Source of the DNA: Bacilli bacterium
GTDB lineage: Bacteria > Bacillota_I > Bacilli_A > RF39 > UBA660
Length of the DNA stretch: 64,000 nucleotides
Direction of reading: 5' to 3'
Assembly (NCBI GenBank): GCA_028693035.1
Contig: JAQUWE010000002.1
Location: 1-64,000 of the forward strand
This document shows positions 17,229 through 25,152 of the stretch, piece after piece. Under the pieces are notes generated by a model that did no database searches, was not told where the DNA came from, and saw only the letters and a program-made list of their open reading frames with translations. Position 1 is the first letter of the stretch; each line of letters begins with the position of its first letter. A program made the translations under genes and the position numbers.

Positions 17229-18164
17229 TTATTTTTTTTCTTTTTCTTGTTTTTGATTGTTTCTCAAGATATACTGGAAATAATGTATTTCTGTATACAT
17301 ATTATCTAAGAAGATGGGTTCTACAATAAAATATATTTTGGCACTCAAAAGATCTTTAATCAATGTTTCTACAAAAGAATCAAATCTATTTAATACAGCC
17401 ATACTTTCTTCCATTAAATCTCCTTGTATATAAGGATCATCTGGTGCTTTCTGATAGCGTAAAGCTAGACTTTCAAAACTTCTAATAAATTGATCCAATT
17501 CAAAAGTTTGTTCTATATGAGAAGGATCTATAAGTCCTCTTAAAAAGGTTGCGATATGATACATCGCTGTATTATATAAAAATTGATGATTGATAGCATA
17601 AATAGGATCTACTTCATTTCTCTCTAATAAACGTTCTAATTCCATATCATATAAACGGGCTTCTTGAATCATAAATTCAAAAAGAGTTGGATAAGAACTA
17701 GAAAATAAACTATTGGATCTTTGTTTTTTTAGAATTTCTGTTACCAACGCAATGAATTTTACAATCAAACTACGTATTTGTCTATTTACGGTATTTACTT
17801 GTTCTACTATTTCAGGAGAAGGATTGGTAATACGTCCTGGTGTTATCATTTCTTCTTTTTTTGTAATATCAGTAGCGATACGAATTCCAAATAACCTTTC
17901 TGTTAATTCTTCTAAAGGAAGGGTATATGGCGTAAATAAAATACCACTATCAAGTGCATCTTTTGGTATATTCCCATCCGCATTATCTATTAATATTCTT
18001 CCTATTCTTTCACATTCTAACTCTAATTCAGTCGCTCTTTTGCTATAATCTAAATTATGTTTATAAAAAGATAAATTGATATTGGCACAAAATTCACGGA
18101 GCGTTCTTAAGAAAAATAAGTTTCGGATTAAAGATTGTTCCACATATTGTTCATCACTAATCAT
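17229..18164 (-). CDS. DUF2935 family protein, paralog 1 of 3
   Basis: 311 residues, first gene of the tandem set and the most divergent, although all landmark blocks are kept (FFLRTLREFCANINLSFY, FSSSYPTLFEFMIQEARLYDMELERLL, RNEVDPIYAINHQFLYNTAMYHIATFLRG). Its C-terminus is Lys/Glu-rich. A CATACAGT box, the same -10-like sequence as before spoVID, lies at 18183-18190, about 20 bases before the start codon and ahead of the AGGAGATGATC ribosome binding site, which suggests mother-cell expression of the operon; the -35 is not convincing. Confidence 0.85.
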   Translation of the reverse strand: MISDEQYVEQSLIRNLFFLRTLREFCANINLSFYKHNLDYSKRATELELECERIGRILIDNADGNIPKDALDSGILFTPYTLPLEELTERLFGIRIATDITKKEEMITPGRITNPSPEIVEQVNTVNRQIRSLIVKFIALVTEILKKQRSNSLFSSSYPTLFEFMIQEARLYDMELERLLERNEVDPIYAINHQFLYNTAMYHIATFLRGLIDPSHIEQTFELDQFIRSFESLALRYQKAPDDPYIQGDLMEESMAVLNRFDSFVETLIKDLLSAKIYFIVEPIFLDNMYTEIHYFQYILRNNQKQEKEKK

Positions 18165-18233
18165 TTGATCATCTCCTATATAACTGTATGAGAAGAAATG
18201 ATTTTTAGAATTAAAACGTTATGAATTCATAAA

Positions 18234-18283
18234 AAAAAGAACCTTTTTGTATGCAATTTTTTTACATAAAATAGGTTCTTTTT
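18234..18283. terminator. terminator between der and the DUF2935 operon
   Basis: AAAAAGAACCT (18234-18244) pairs with AGGTTCTTTTT (18273-18283). It lies just after the der stop codon. Confidence 0.65.
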
Positions 18284-18289
18284 GGTTTT

Positions 18290-19609
18290 TTATAACTCTT
18301 CTTCACCTTTGTTTTTAAATTGTAAAACAATAGGTGTTCCTTCAAAGTCAAAAGATTCTCTTAATTTATTTTCTAAATATCTTTCATAAGAAAAATGAAT
18401 AAGTCCTTTACTGTTTACCTGGATATTAAAGGTAGGTGGGCTTGTCTTCGCTTGGTGCGAAAAATAGATTTTAAGTCTTTTTCCTTTATAAGATGGTGGA
18501 ATATTTAATGTATATGCATCTCTTAATACATCATTTAAAATACTTGTTTTGATTTCTCTTTTTGTATTTTCATATACCTTTTGGATATTTGGTATTAACG
18601 TATGAATTCTTTTCTTTGTCAAAGCAGATAAGAATACAAGTGGTGCATAACTCATAAAGACAAAGTGTGCTCTAATATCATTGGTAAATGATTTCATAGC
18701 TGCTTCTTTATCTTCTACAGTATCCCATTTATTTACTACAATAATAATACCTTTTCCTGCTTCTAAAGCGTATCCTGCGATATGTTTATCATGTTCGATA
18801 ATGCCTTCTTCTGAATTGATAACAAGTAAGCAAACATCAGAACGATCTATAGCTTTTAATGTTCTTAATAAACTATATTTTTCTATATTTTCATATATTT
18901 TTCCTCTTTTACGAAGACCCGCTGTATCAATAACAACCATTTCATTTCCATGATAAGTAAAAGGTGTATCAATCGCATCTCTTGTTGTTCCTGCTATATC
19001 TGAAACGATAACTCTTTCTTCATTTAAAATAGCATTTACCAAACTACTTTTCCCAACATTTGGTCTACCAATAACAGAGAATTTTAAAACGTTTTCACCA
19101 TATTCTTCTTCTGTTTCTTTAAAGTCTTTTACGATTTCTTCTTGTAAATCATAAATACCATCTCTTTGTTCTGCACTTACTGGATAATAATGTGTGAAAC
19201 CAAGTTCATAAAAATCATATTGGTTAGCACGGGCAATCTTACTATCCATTTTGTTCATAACAACGATTACTTTTTTATCACTTTTTAAAAGCATATCTCT
19301 TACAATACGGTCATTGGCTGTAAGACCTTCTTTTCCATCAACTACAAAAAGAATAACATCTGCTTCATCAATGGCGATTTCTGCTTGTACTTTTATTTCT
19401 TCATTGAATTTTTCTTTTCCAAGGTCAATACCACCTGTATCAATAACATGAAAAGTATGGTCTCTAAAAGTAGCTAGGCCATATAACCTATCTCTTGTAA
19501 CGCCTGGTGTATCTTCTATAATGGCCATTTTTCTTCCTACTAAACAATTAAATAATGTAGATTTTCCTACGTTTGGTCTTCCTACAAGTGCGACAACATT
19601 TCTTTTCAT
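18290..19609 (-). CDS. der: ribosome biogenesis GTPase Der (EngA)
   Basis: Essential GTPase for 50S subunit maturation. Two tandem G domains (GRPNVGKST near residue 10 and GRPNVGKSS near 182; DTPGVTRD and IAGTTRDAID; NKMD and NKWD) are followed by the KH-like C-terminal domain with APLVFLSALT and the basic KRLKIYFSHQAKTSPPTF. The double G domain is unique to Der. The 439 residues match. It lies 15 bases after an unknown 158-codon gene, which lies downstream of engB, so three genes could form one transcript. Confidence 0.97.
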   Translation of the reverse strand: MKRNVVALVGRPNVGKSTLFNCLVGRKMAIIEDTPGVTRDRLYGLATFRDHTFHVIDTGGIDLGKEKFNEEIKVQAEIAIDEADVILFVVDGKEGLTANDRIVRDMLLKSDKKVIVVMNKMDSKIARANQYDFYELGFTHYYPVSAEQRDGIYDLQEEIVKDFKETEEEYGENVLKFSVIGRPNVGKSSLVNAILNEERVIVSDIAGTTRDAIDTPFTYHGNEMVVIDTAGLRKRGKIYENIEKYSLLRTLKAIDRSDVCLLVINSEEGIIEHDKHIAGYALEAGKGIIIVVNKWDTVEDKEAAMKSFTNDIRAHFVFMSYAPLVFLSALTKKRIHTLIPNIQKVYENTKREIKTSILNDVLRDAYTLNIPPSYKGKRLKIYFSHQAKTSPPTFNIQVNSKGLIHFSYERYLENKLRESFDFEGTPIVLQFKNKGEEEL

Positions 19610-19624
19610 ATTATCATCCTTTCT

Positions 19625-20101
19625 CTATATCTTTTTTCCGTATGTTAATACCGTATTTGCTTCTTCTCCATATATAAGTGTGGAGTATTCTAATAATTTT
19701 CCCATTTCTAATAGGGTTAAAGGTTCATTTAATTCTAAATAAAATTCGTCTTTATATTGATAAATTGGATATTGTCCTTTTTTTAAAGGATAGCAATCTT
19801 CTAATTTATAAAGAAAATTGCTGTTTTCTTTTACAGATATTCTCATATCTAGTTTGTCTTCAAAATAGTCATAATATTCATATTCTTCTTTTTCTATAGT
19901 GATAATAGAGCCATAGAAGTCATTGTTGTAAACATGAATATCATAATATCCTGAAAGTTCTATATCATAATATTTATTTAATTTTCGAAATAATTTCCGA
20001 AAGTATTTTTCTAAAGCACTTTTTTCTTCAAAAGAAACTCTTTTTTCATAAAAGCGATTCATATATATTATATATTGTAAACGATTGCATTCGATTTTCA
20101 C
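19625..20101 (-). CDS. unknown 158-residue protein
   Basis: No family recognised. It begins with GTG (AGGTGA four bases upstream supports this), is soluble, rich in Tyr, Glu and Lys, with the string YEYYDYFEDKLDMRISVKE in the middle and a Leu-rich C-terminal helix. It lies between engB and der on the same strand. A CATACACT box stands at about 30 bases before the start, an exact match to the sigma-E -10 consensus, but the -35 is poor. Conserved position next to two GTPases may simply be chance. Confidence 0.7.
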   Translation of the reverse strand: MKIECNRLQYIIYMNRFYEKRVSFEEKSALEKYFRKLFRKLNKYYDIELSGYYDIHVYNNDFYGSIITIEKEEYEYYDYFEDKLDMRISVKENSNFLYKLEDCYPLKKGQYPIYQYKDEFYLELNEPLTLLEMGKLLEYSTLIYGEEANTVLTYGKKI

Positions 20102-20144
20102 ACTATCACCTAGTTACAGTGTATGTGATTTTTATAAAGGAGTA

Positions 20145-20726
20145 CTACAGGGTTCTATAAATTTTATCGTGTACTTCTGATTTACCTGTTTTATTCACAT
20201 TTGAGAAAACAATAAAATCATCTCCTACACCAATGTCTAAATCTTTAAAAATAAGATTGCGTTGTTTTTGATGAGAAGTAGAGCCTACTTTATCTGATTT
20301 GGTTGCAATAATGGTTACAGGAATTTTATAATGTTTTAAGAAATTATACATCATAACATCATCTTTAGATGGTTTATGACGAAAATCTACTAACATAAAA
20401 ACTTGTTTTAATTGGGGTCTTTCTGTTAGATAATCTTCCATCATAAGGCCGAATTTTTTTTGACTTTGTTTTCCTAATTTAGCAAATCCATATCCTGGTG
20501 CATCTACTAAATAAAATTCATCATTGACAAGATAAAAGTTTATGGTTTGGGTTTTTCCTGGTGTAGAAGAAATACGCGCATAGCTTTTTCTTCCAATAAT
20601 GGTATTGATAAAACTACTTTTTCCTACATTGGATCTTCCTACTAACAAGAACTCTGGTTTATTATCGGTTGGGTACTGGCTTCTTCTTACCGCACTGATG
20701 ATAAGATCTACACTATTTATCTTCAT
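20145..20726 (-). CDS. engB: ribosome biogenesis GTPase EngB (YsxC)
   Basis: Small GTPase that binds the 50S precursor in Bacillus. The 193 residues match. Motifs are GRSNVGKSSFIN (near 30), SSTPGKTQTINFY (near 54), DAPGYGFA (near 75) and TKSDK (near 145) with the C-terminal VFSNVNKTGKSE. In Bacillus the gene follows lonA; here lon is about 27 kb away, so synteny has broken up. Confidence 0.95.
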   Translation of the reverse strand: MKINSVDLIISAVRRSQYPTDNKPEFLLVGRSNVGKSSFINTIIGRKSYARISSTPGKTQTINFYLVNDEFYLVDAPGYGFAKLGKQSQKKFGLMMEDYLTERPQLKQVFMLVDFRHKPSKDDVMMYNFLKHYKIPVTIIATKSDKVGSTSHQKQRNLIFKDLDIGVGDDFIVFSNVNKTGKSEVHDKIYRTL

Positions 20727-20834
20727 TTCCCATCGCCTACTTTCATTATCATTATAACATAATTCTTCTTTATATAAGAATAAAATTTGTCGTAAGTGCT
20801 ATTATAACACATATTTTCTTATTTATAAAATATA

Positions 20835-20863
20835 TTGTGTAATAGTATCGTTTATGTTATAAT
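20835..20863 (+). promoter_or_regulatory. sigma-A promoter of ssrA
   Basis: TTGTGT (20835-20840) and TATAAT (20858-20863) are 17 bases apart, ending 11 bases before the mature tmRNA 5' end. Confidence 0.7.
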
Positions 20864-20873
20864 ACGAGTACAT

Positions 20874-21260
20874 GGGGCTGCCTGGTTTCGACGGGATAGC
20901 TGCGCATTAGATGGCAAGTGGGAGATGCACCTTACGCATACAAGCAAATAAATGCTAAAAATAATTTAAAAAATGTATTTGCTAACATGTTCTCTACTAA
21001 GAGCGCTGTAGCTTTTGCCTAACTTAAAATAGGAAATACATACTCTCTTAATTTTTTCTCCTACTGGAAATTCTGAGGGTTCATAAGAAAATAGGATATA
21101 CTATAGCAAAGTCTAGGTGTTATAGCGAACTTAATAGACTCACTATAGAGCTGGTTGTTACTTCCTTTACTCTATAGGAAACTGGATGGAGTAACTAAAC
21201 TTGTAGAGGTCTAATGTTATGTTATTTCGGACAGGAGTTCGATTCTCCTCAGCTCCACCA
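20874..21260 (+). ncRNA. ssrA: tmRNA
   Basis: The 5' end GGGGCTGCCTGGTTTCGACGG and the 3' end with GTTCGATTC and CAGCTCCACCA are the paired tRNA-like ends of tmRNA. Between them only one frame stays open without an early stop: it begins with GCT at 20954 and ends TAA at 21020-21022, giving a 22-residue tag that starts AKNN and ends SAVAFA. The final AVAFA differs from the common ALAA/VALAA and recalls the YAFA end of Mollicutes tags. Its partner smpB is at 28565-29002. Confidence 0.96.
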
Positions 21261-21271
21261 AATTGTAAATA

Positions 21272-21351
21272 AAACAAACTTTTTCATATTTTTAGAAGGA
21301 GTTTGTTTAGTTATAAAATTAGAAAAAGTATCCCTTATTTGGATACTTTTT
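21272..21351. terminator. double hairpin after ssrA
   Basis: AAACAAAC (21272-21279) pairs with GTTTGTTT (21301-21308), and AAAAAGTATCC (21323-21333) pairs with GGATACTTTTT (21341-21351). The second is symmetric and could end both ssrA and the facing gene at 21360. Confidence 0.7.
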
Positions 21352-21359
21352 AAGTATAA

Positions 21360-22175
21360 TTATTTATATAATGTTAGATTTTTTTTAGTAGATTTCTCTG
21401 GTTTTATAACTTTTCCTACTAATGGTTCTCTATAATTAACATTGTATTTTTGAAAGAAATTTTTCCGGAAATATTTACTGAAGAATTCATTTTGTAGTCC
21501 TACTTGAAAATCACTTATATAAGCCAATATATCTTTATCTATTTCTGATAATGCTTTTTCTAATTCATCTATTTTATTATTTATTAAAATCAGTAAATTA
21601 TCATCCAAACTTTCTTCCCATTCAATAATTTCATCAAAATATAAAAGATGGAAGAGTTTGTCACTAATTTCAGTAATTCTACTAGATATAAGAAAATATT
21701 CATCTTTATGATTAGAAAACATATTTAATACAATATAATTTGCTTCCATGTATAATATTATTTCTATTAAAGATTTTTGAAATTCGGAAATAGTATCAAG
21801 CAACTTTATTTTTTCATTTGACAAATGTTGTTTTGCTTCATATATTTTAGAATTACCCTCATAATTTGTAAGTTTAAATTTTGCATTTATTTCTTCCAAT
21901 TTTTTTGCTGTGGAAATATTGCTTTTATAAATGCTTAAGGAAGTCTTGAATTGATGAATATGAGTATTATATGCTAATTGAGAACAATCATATAGTTTTT
22001 TTGAAAGATTATCTGATATTTGTAAATACATCCTATCTCTTGAAGCATATCTATCTTTTATATATGAAAAAAAATATGAAACCAAAGAACTAATTATAGC
22101 ACCTGAAATAGTTCCTAGAATAAAGGTAAATGTTGGGCTAGTCATTATATTACTAATTATTTTTGCTATATCCAC
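21360..22175 (-). CDS. membrane-anchored coiled-coil protein of unknown function
   Basis: 271 residues with one N-terminal transmembrane helix (about 15-37, FILGTISGAIISSLVSYFFSYI), which is followed by a long Lys/Ser/Leu-rich helical body with coiled-coil features, no catalytic motif. Codon use is very AT-rich. It lies directly downstream of ssrA, convergent with it, and starts the accessory-looking block. I do not recognise the family; a membrane organiser or an integrated-element cargo gene is equally possible. Confidence 0.6.
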   Translation of the reverse strand: MDIAKIISNIMTSPTFTFILGTISGAIISSLVSYFFSYIKDRYASRDRMYLQISDNLSKKLYDCSQLAYNTHIHQFKTSLSIYKSNISTAKKLEEINAKFKLTNYEGNSKIYEAKQHLSNEKIKLLDTISEFQKSLIEIILYMEANYIVLNMFSNHKDEYFLISSRITEISDKLFHLLYFDEIIEWEESLDDNLLILINNKIDELEKALSEIDKDILAYISDFQVGLQNEFFSKYFRKNFFQKYNVNYREPLVGKVIKPEKSTKKNLTLYK

Positions 22176-22253
22176 TTTACACCTCCTAATTATAATTATA
22201 ACATTTTTTTAAATTAAAGAATATTTTTTTATACCTAACACATGAATTAATTA

Positions 22254-22282
22254 TTGACAAATTGAAATCAAAAGCATACAAT
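22254..22282 (+). promoter_or_regulatory. sigma-A promoter of the sdpR-like operon
   Basis: TTGACA (22254-22259) and TACAAT (22277-22282) are 17 bases apart, close to consensus. Confidence 0.8.
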
Positions 22283-22284
22283 GT

Positions 22285-22304
22285 ATTTAGAAATATTTCT
22301 AAAT
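22285..22304. promoter_or_regulatory. probable operator of the SdpR-like repressor
   Basis: A perfect 20-base palindrome, ATTTAGAAAT followed by its own inverted copy, begins three bases after the -10 box and covers the expected transcription start. It lies about 20 bases before the ATG of the ArsR-type repressor gene. Autoregulation is inferred from position. Confidence 0.7.
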
Positions 22305-22324
22305 AGTTTGGTAGGTGATAAATT

Positions 22325-22600
22325 ATGGGTATTACAGAAACACTAAAAGCCATATCTGATCCCGTGCGAAGAGAAATTTTAGAAATGTTAAAGACGGGAA
22401 AAAAATCAGCAGGTGAAATATCTACGCAATTCAATTTAACAGGTGCCACTGTGTCTTATCATTTATCGCAACTCAAAAAAAGTGGACTTGTGAGTGAAAC
22501 AAGAATTAAAAATTACATTTATTATGAATTAAATATTTCCATATTTGAAGAATTACTTGTTTGGCTATATGGATTTGGAGGAACACATGAAAAAAAATAA
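22325..22600 (+). CDS. SdpR-like ArsR-family transcription repressor
   Basis: 91 residues forming one winged helix (LKAISDPVRREILEMLKTGKKSAGEIS, then the recognition segment FNLTGATVSYHLSQLKKSGLV). There are no Cys or His ligands where metal sensors have them, which places it with the SdpR branch rather than with metal-responsive ArsR. The next gene overlaps its end and encodes an SdpI-like protein, as in the Bacillus sdpRI operon, where SdpI captures SdpR at the membrane on toxin exposure. A palindromic operator lies just before the gene. Confidence 0.85.
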   Translation: MGITETLKAISDPVRREILEMLKTGKKSAGEISTQFNLTGATVSYHLSQLKKSGLVSETRIKNYIYYELNISIFEELLVWLYGFGGTHEKK

Positions 22601-23132
22601 TATAATCTCTATTGTATGTAAAGTAGTACTATGTCTCTTACCTATTATCGTAGGTATCCTTTTATATGACAAAATTCCGGTTAAAGTAGCCGTGCATTTT
22701 AATCCAGTTGGGAATCCAGACAATTATGCCTCTAAAAATTTTGCATTATTTGGAATGCCTATCATTCTAGCATGTGGACAATTGTTACTCTCTATTCTTA
22801 TATTGCATACACAGAAACAAATGAAAAATACGCCTAAATTATTAAAAATAACAGAGTGGATGATTCCTGTTATGACAATTTATATTTATTATTTAATGGT
22901 TTCCTATTCATTAAATAGTAGTTTTAATATTGGTAAAGGAAATTTATTGTTGGTAGGAACTATCTTCTGTATACTTGGAAATTACTTTCCTAAAATGAAT
23001 TATACAGAAAATATGAATTATATCCATCCTAAACCTAAAGATGAAAAATCATTTCGGTTTATGATGAAAACCTTTGGATATAGTTTTCTTATCTTAGGAA
23101 TTCTATTTATTATCTTAAGTATTTTTTATTAA
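22587..23132 (+). CDS. SdpI-like multispan membrane protein
   Basis: 181 residues with five to six predicted membrane helices. The segment IPVKVAVHFNPVGNPDNYASKNF after the first helix is the DUF1648 signature, and the rest matches the SdpI/YhfL immunity family in length and topology. The start is chosen at the ATG preceded by GGAGG (22577-22581); it overlaps the repressor gene by 14 bases, so translation is coupled. In Bacillus SdpI protects against the SdpC toxin and sequesters SdpR. No SdpC gene is visible here. Confidence 0.8.
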   Translation: MKKNNIISIVCKVVLCLLPIIVGILLYDKIPVKVAVHFNPVGNPDNYASKNFALFGMPIILACGQLLLSILILHTQKQMKNTPKLLKITEWMIPVMTIYIYYLMVSYSLNSSFNIGKGNLLLVGTIFCILGNYFPKMNYTENMNYIHPKPKDEKSFRFMMKTFGYSFLILGILFIILSIFY

Positions 23133-23164
23133 ATACCCACTCTATTAGAAAAGAGGTTTGAAAT

Positions 23165-23650
23165 ATGAATATGCACTTTGGTTTTTCTTATATAGGTTTG
23201 CTCTTCCTAGCCATGCTTATTATTCCCAATATAATGTGGATAAAAAATAAACCCAAAAATTATACTGTGGAAAAAGAAAATAAAATACTATCTTTACTTG
23301 AGAAAATAGGACAAATGTTGGTAACTTGTGCATCTCTTTTATTTAGTGACTTTAATATCCACACATTTTCCACATGGTCTTTATTTCTACTAGGTGCTTT
23401 TCTACTTATGCTTTTATATGAAGTCTACTGGGTACGCTATTTTAAAAGTAAGAAAACTCTAAAAGATTTCTACAGCAGTCTCATGGGAATTCCAGTAGCG
23501 GGTGCTACCCTACCCGTTCTAGCCTTCCTACTACTAGGTATTTATGGTAAAAATATCTTATTAATAATAGGAGTTTGTATTCTGGGAATTGGTCATATTG
23601 GTATTCATTTAAATCATTTGAAAGAAATAAAGAAAACAGATACCTTATAA
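23165..23650 (+). CDS. multispan membrane protein of unknown function
   Basis: 161 residues with five hydrophobic segments (about 8-26, 51-70, 72-90, 110-130, 133-150). The short WIKNKPKNY loop after helix one recalls small membrane proteins that accompany SdpI-like operons in Firmicutes. It follows the SdpI-like gene after 32 bases with GAGG upstream, so it is the third gene of the operon, which ends at a terminator. Function unknown. Confidence 0.7.
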   Translation: MNMHFGFSYIGLLFLAMLIIPNIMWIKNKPKNYTVEKENKILSLLEKIGQMLVTCASLLFSDFNIHTFSTWSLFLLGAFLLMLLYEVYWVRYFKSKKTLKDFYSSLMGIPVAGATLPVLAFLLLGIYGKNILLIIGVCILGIGHIGIHLNHLKEIKKTDTL

Positions 23651-23687
23651 ACAACCCCTTATTTAAAATGAGTGGTTGTTTTTTTTA
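23650..23687 (+). terminator. terminator of the sdpR-like operon
   Basis: AACAACC (23650-23656) pairs with GGTTGTT (23674-23680), followed by a run of T residues. Confidence 0.75.
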
Positions 23688-23741
23688 TTGATATAATCGC
23701 ATAAAATTCCTTATCACATAAAATGCTGTAAGGTGATATAA

Positions 23742-24956
23742 ATGAATAACTACGAAAAAGCAATCAATAAAATAAAACAGGATCAAAAATTTATTTCTAA
23801 AATGACTCCCTGCCAAATTGTAGGACCCACTGGACCAATAGGACCTACAGGACCTTCAGGTAATAGCAATTTAACAAATTTAATAGATGGTAATAATGTA
23901 GGTGCTGTAAAAGGAATTGCAATATTAGATACTTATTTGATGGGGCAATCAGCCTTTGCTACGGGACTACAAACAGCGGCATCGGGTACCTATTCTTTTT
24001 CAGAAGGAAATTTAACAGTAGCATCTGGGCAAGAAGCACATGCAAAAGGATTTAGAACAACAGCATCTGGTAGAGCCTCTTATGCGGAAGGATCACGAAC
24101 TGTAGCCTCTGGTAGTCCATCCCATGCCGAAGGGGTATTTTCAAAAGCCAGCGGTGTAGCATCTCATGCAGAAAACTTTGGAGCGGAAGCCACTGGCGAT
24201 TATTCGCACGCCGAAGGTGACCAAACCATTGCATCAGGAGACATTTCTCATGCTGAAGGACTAGAAGTTTCTACCAATGGATTTGAAGGCTCACATATCA
24301 TGGGAAAATTTGGAGAATCAGATACGGAATATTCTTGGTTTCTTGGCAATGGAATTTCTAATACAGCAAAAGGGTTAGCTGCTAAAATATTAAATGATGG
24401 CAATGCCTACATTGATGGAGCATGGAATACGGGTGGCGCTGACTACGGAGAAATGTTTGAAACCAGTAGTGGTGATACTATTGCGCCTGGATATTTTGTA
24501 ACATTCGATTATAAAGATAAAATTAAAATTTGTGATCATAAAGACAAGTACATCTTGGGAGTAACAAGTGTACAATCTGGAATCATTGGAAATAACCAAG
24601 AGTTAAACTGGAAAAACAAATATGAAATAGATGAATGGGGCCAAACAATATATCACGAAGTGGAAGTTCCCCCTATTTTAGGTGAAAATGGTGAAATTGT
24701 CATACCCATTCGTAAACAAAGACAACCAAAGTTAAATCAAAATTGGAATTCTACCGTTTCTTATATTCCAAGAAGTAAAAGAAAAGAATGGATAACGGTT
24801 GGTCTTGTTGGAAAAATAAAGGTACGTGATGATGGAAGTTGCTTAGAAGGAAGCTATTGTCTTCCAAATCATGACGGAGTAGCAACAAAAGCAGACCATG
24901 GATATTATGTAGTGGAACGAATCAATTCTCATCAAATCACTATTATTTTAAAATAA
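23742..24956 (+). CDS. collagen-like, head-repeat protein with peptidase G2 domain
   Basis: 404 residues in three parts. Residues 28-40 are a short collagen-like GPTGP run. Residues about 70-190 carry repeats of the YadA/Hep_Hag head type built on SHAEG and ASG (KASGVASHAEN, TIASGDISHAEG), which stack as a left-handed beta roll in trimeric adhesins and phage fibres. From about 225 to the end is a peptidase G2 (intramolecular chaperone) domain (ADYGEMFE, GVTSVQSGIIGN, GLVGKIKVRDDG), which cleaves itself off after fibre folding in phage tailspikes. There is no signal peptide. This could be a spore surface filament, a phage relic or an adhesin; I favour a trimeric surface fibre. Confidence 0.75.
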   Translation: MNNYEKAINKIKQDQKFISKMTPCQIVGPTGPIGPTGPSGNSNLTNLIDGNNVGAVKGIAILDTYLMGQSAFATGLQTAASGTYSFSEGNLTVASGQEAHAKGFRTTASGRASYAEGSRTVASGSPSHAEGVFSKASGVASHAENFGAEATGDYSHAEGDQTIASGDISHAEGLEVSTNGFEGSHIMGKFGESDTEYSWFLGNGISNTAKGLAAKILNDGNAYIDGAWNTGGADYGEMFETSSGDTIAPGYFVTFDYKDKIKICDHKDKYILGVTSVQSGIIGNNQELNWKNKYEIDEWGQTIYHEVEVPPILGENGEIVIPIRKQRQPKLNQNWNSTVSYIPRSKRKEWITVGLVGKIKVRDDGSCLEGSYCLPNHDGVATKADHGYYVVERINSHQITIILK

Positions 24957-25051
24957 AATTTGCTGAAGAAAAAGGATTGGATTTGAATACATTAAATGAA
25001 GAACAATTACAATACTTAGAAAGTTTATCATCAAAAAGCAAAAGGCGTTAA
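24956..25051 (+). pseudogene. fragment of a small gene
   Basis: After the stop of the fibre gene a frame shifted by two bases stays open for about 31 codons and ends in TAA at 25049-25051. It encodes AEEKGLDLNTLNEEQLQYLE and a Ser/Lys/Arg tail. It has no ATG and only a weak TTG start, which suggests the remnant of a downstream gene that was cut away. The parent family is not recognised. Confidence 0.35.
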
Positions 25052-25062
25052 ATACCACTTAC

Positions 25063-25090
25063 AAACTAACTAGAAATAGTTGGTTTTATT
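25063..25090 (+). terminator. terminator after the fibre gene
   Basis: AAACTAACTA (25063-25072) pairs with TAGTTGGTTT (25077-25086), one G-T pair included. T residues follow. Confidence 0.5.
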
Positions 25091-25152
25091 GTGGAAAAAT
25101 AAAAAAAACTTACCAAATTAGTAAATTTCTATTCTATATTAAGTTTTCCACA

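Noticed and set aside
15270-18164. Terpenoid or prophage origin of the triple genes
   Set aside because: The three copies fit the DUF2935 pattern in both halves; no phage or enzyme motif is seen.
21214-21435. A plus-strand frame overlapping the tmRNA 3' end
   Set aside because: It runs through the tRNA-like end of ssrA and two terminator hairpins.
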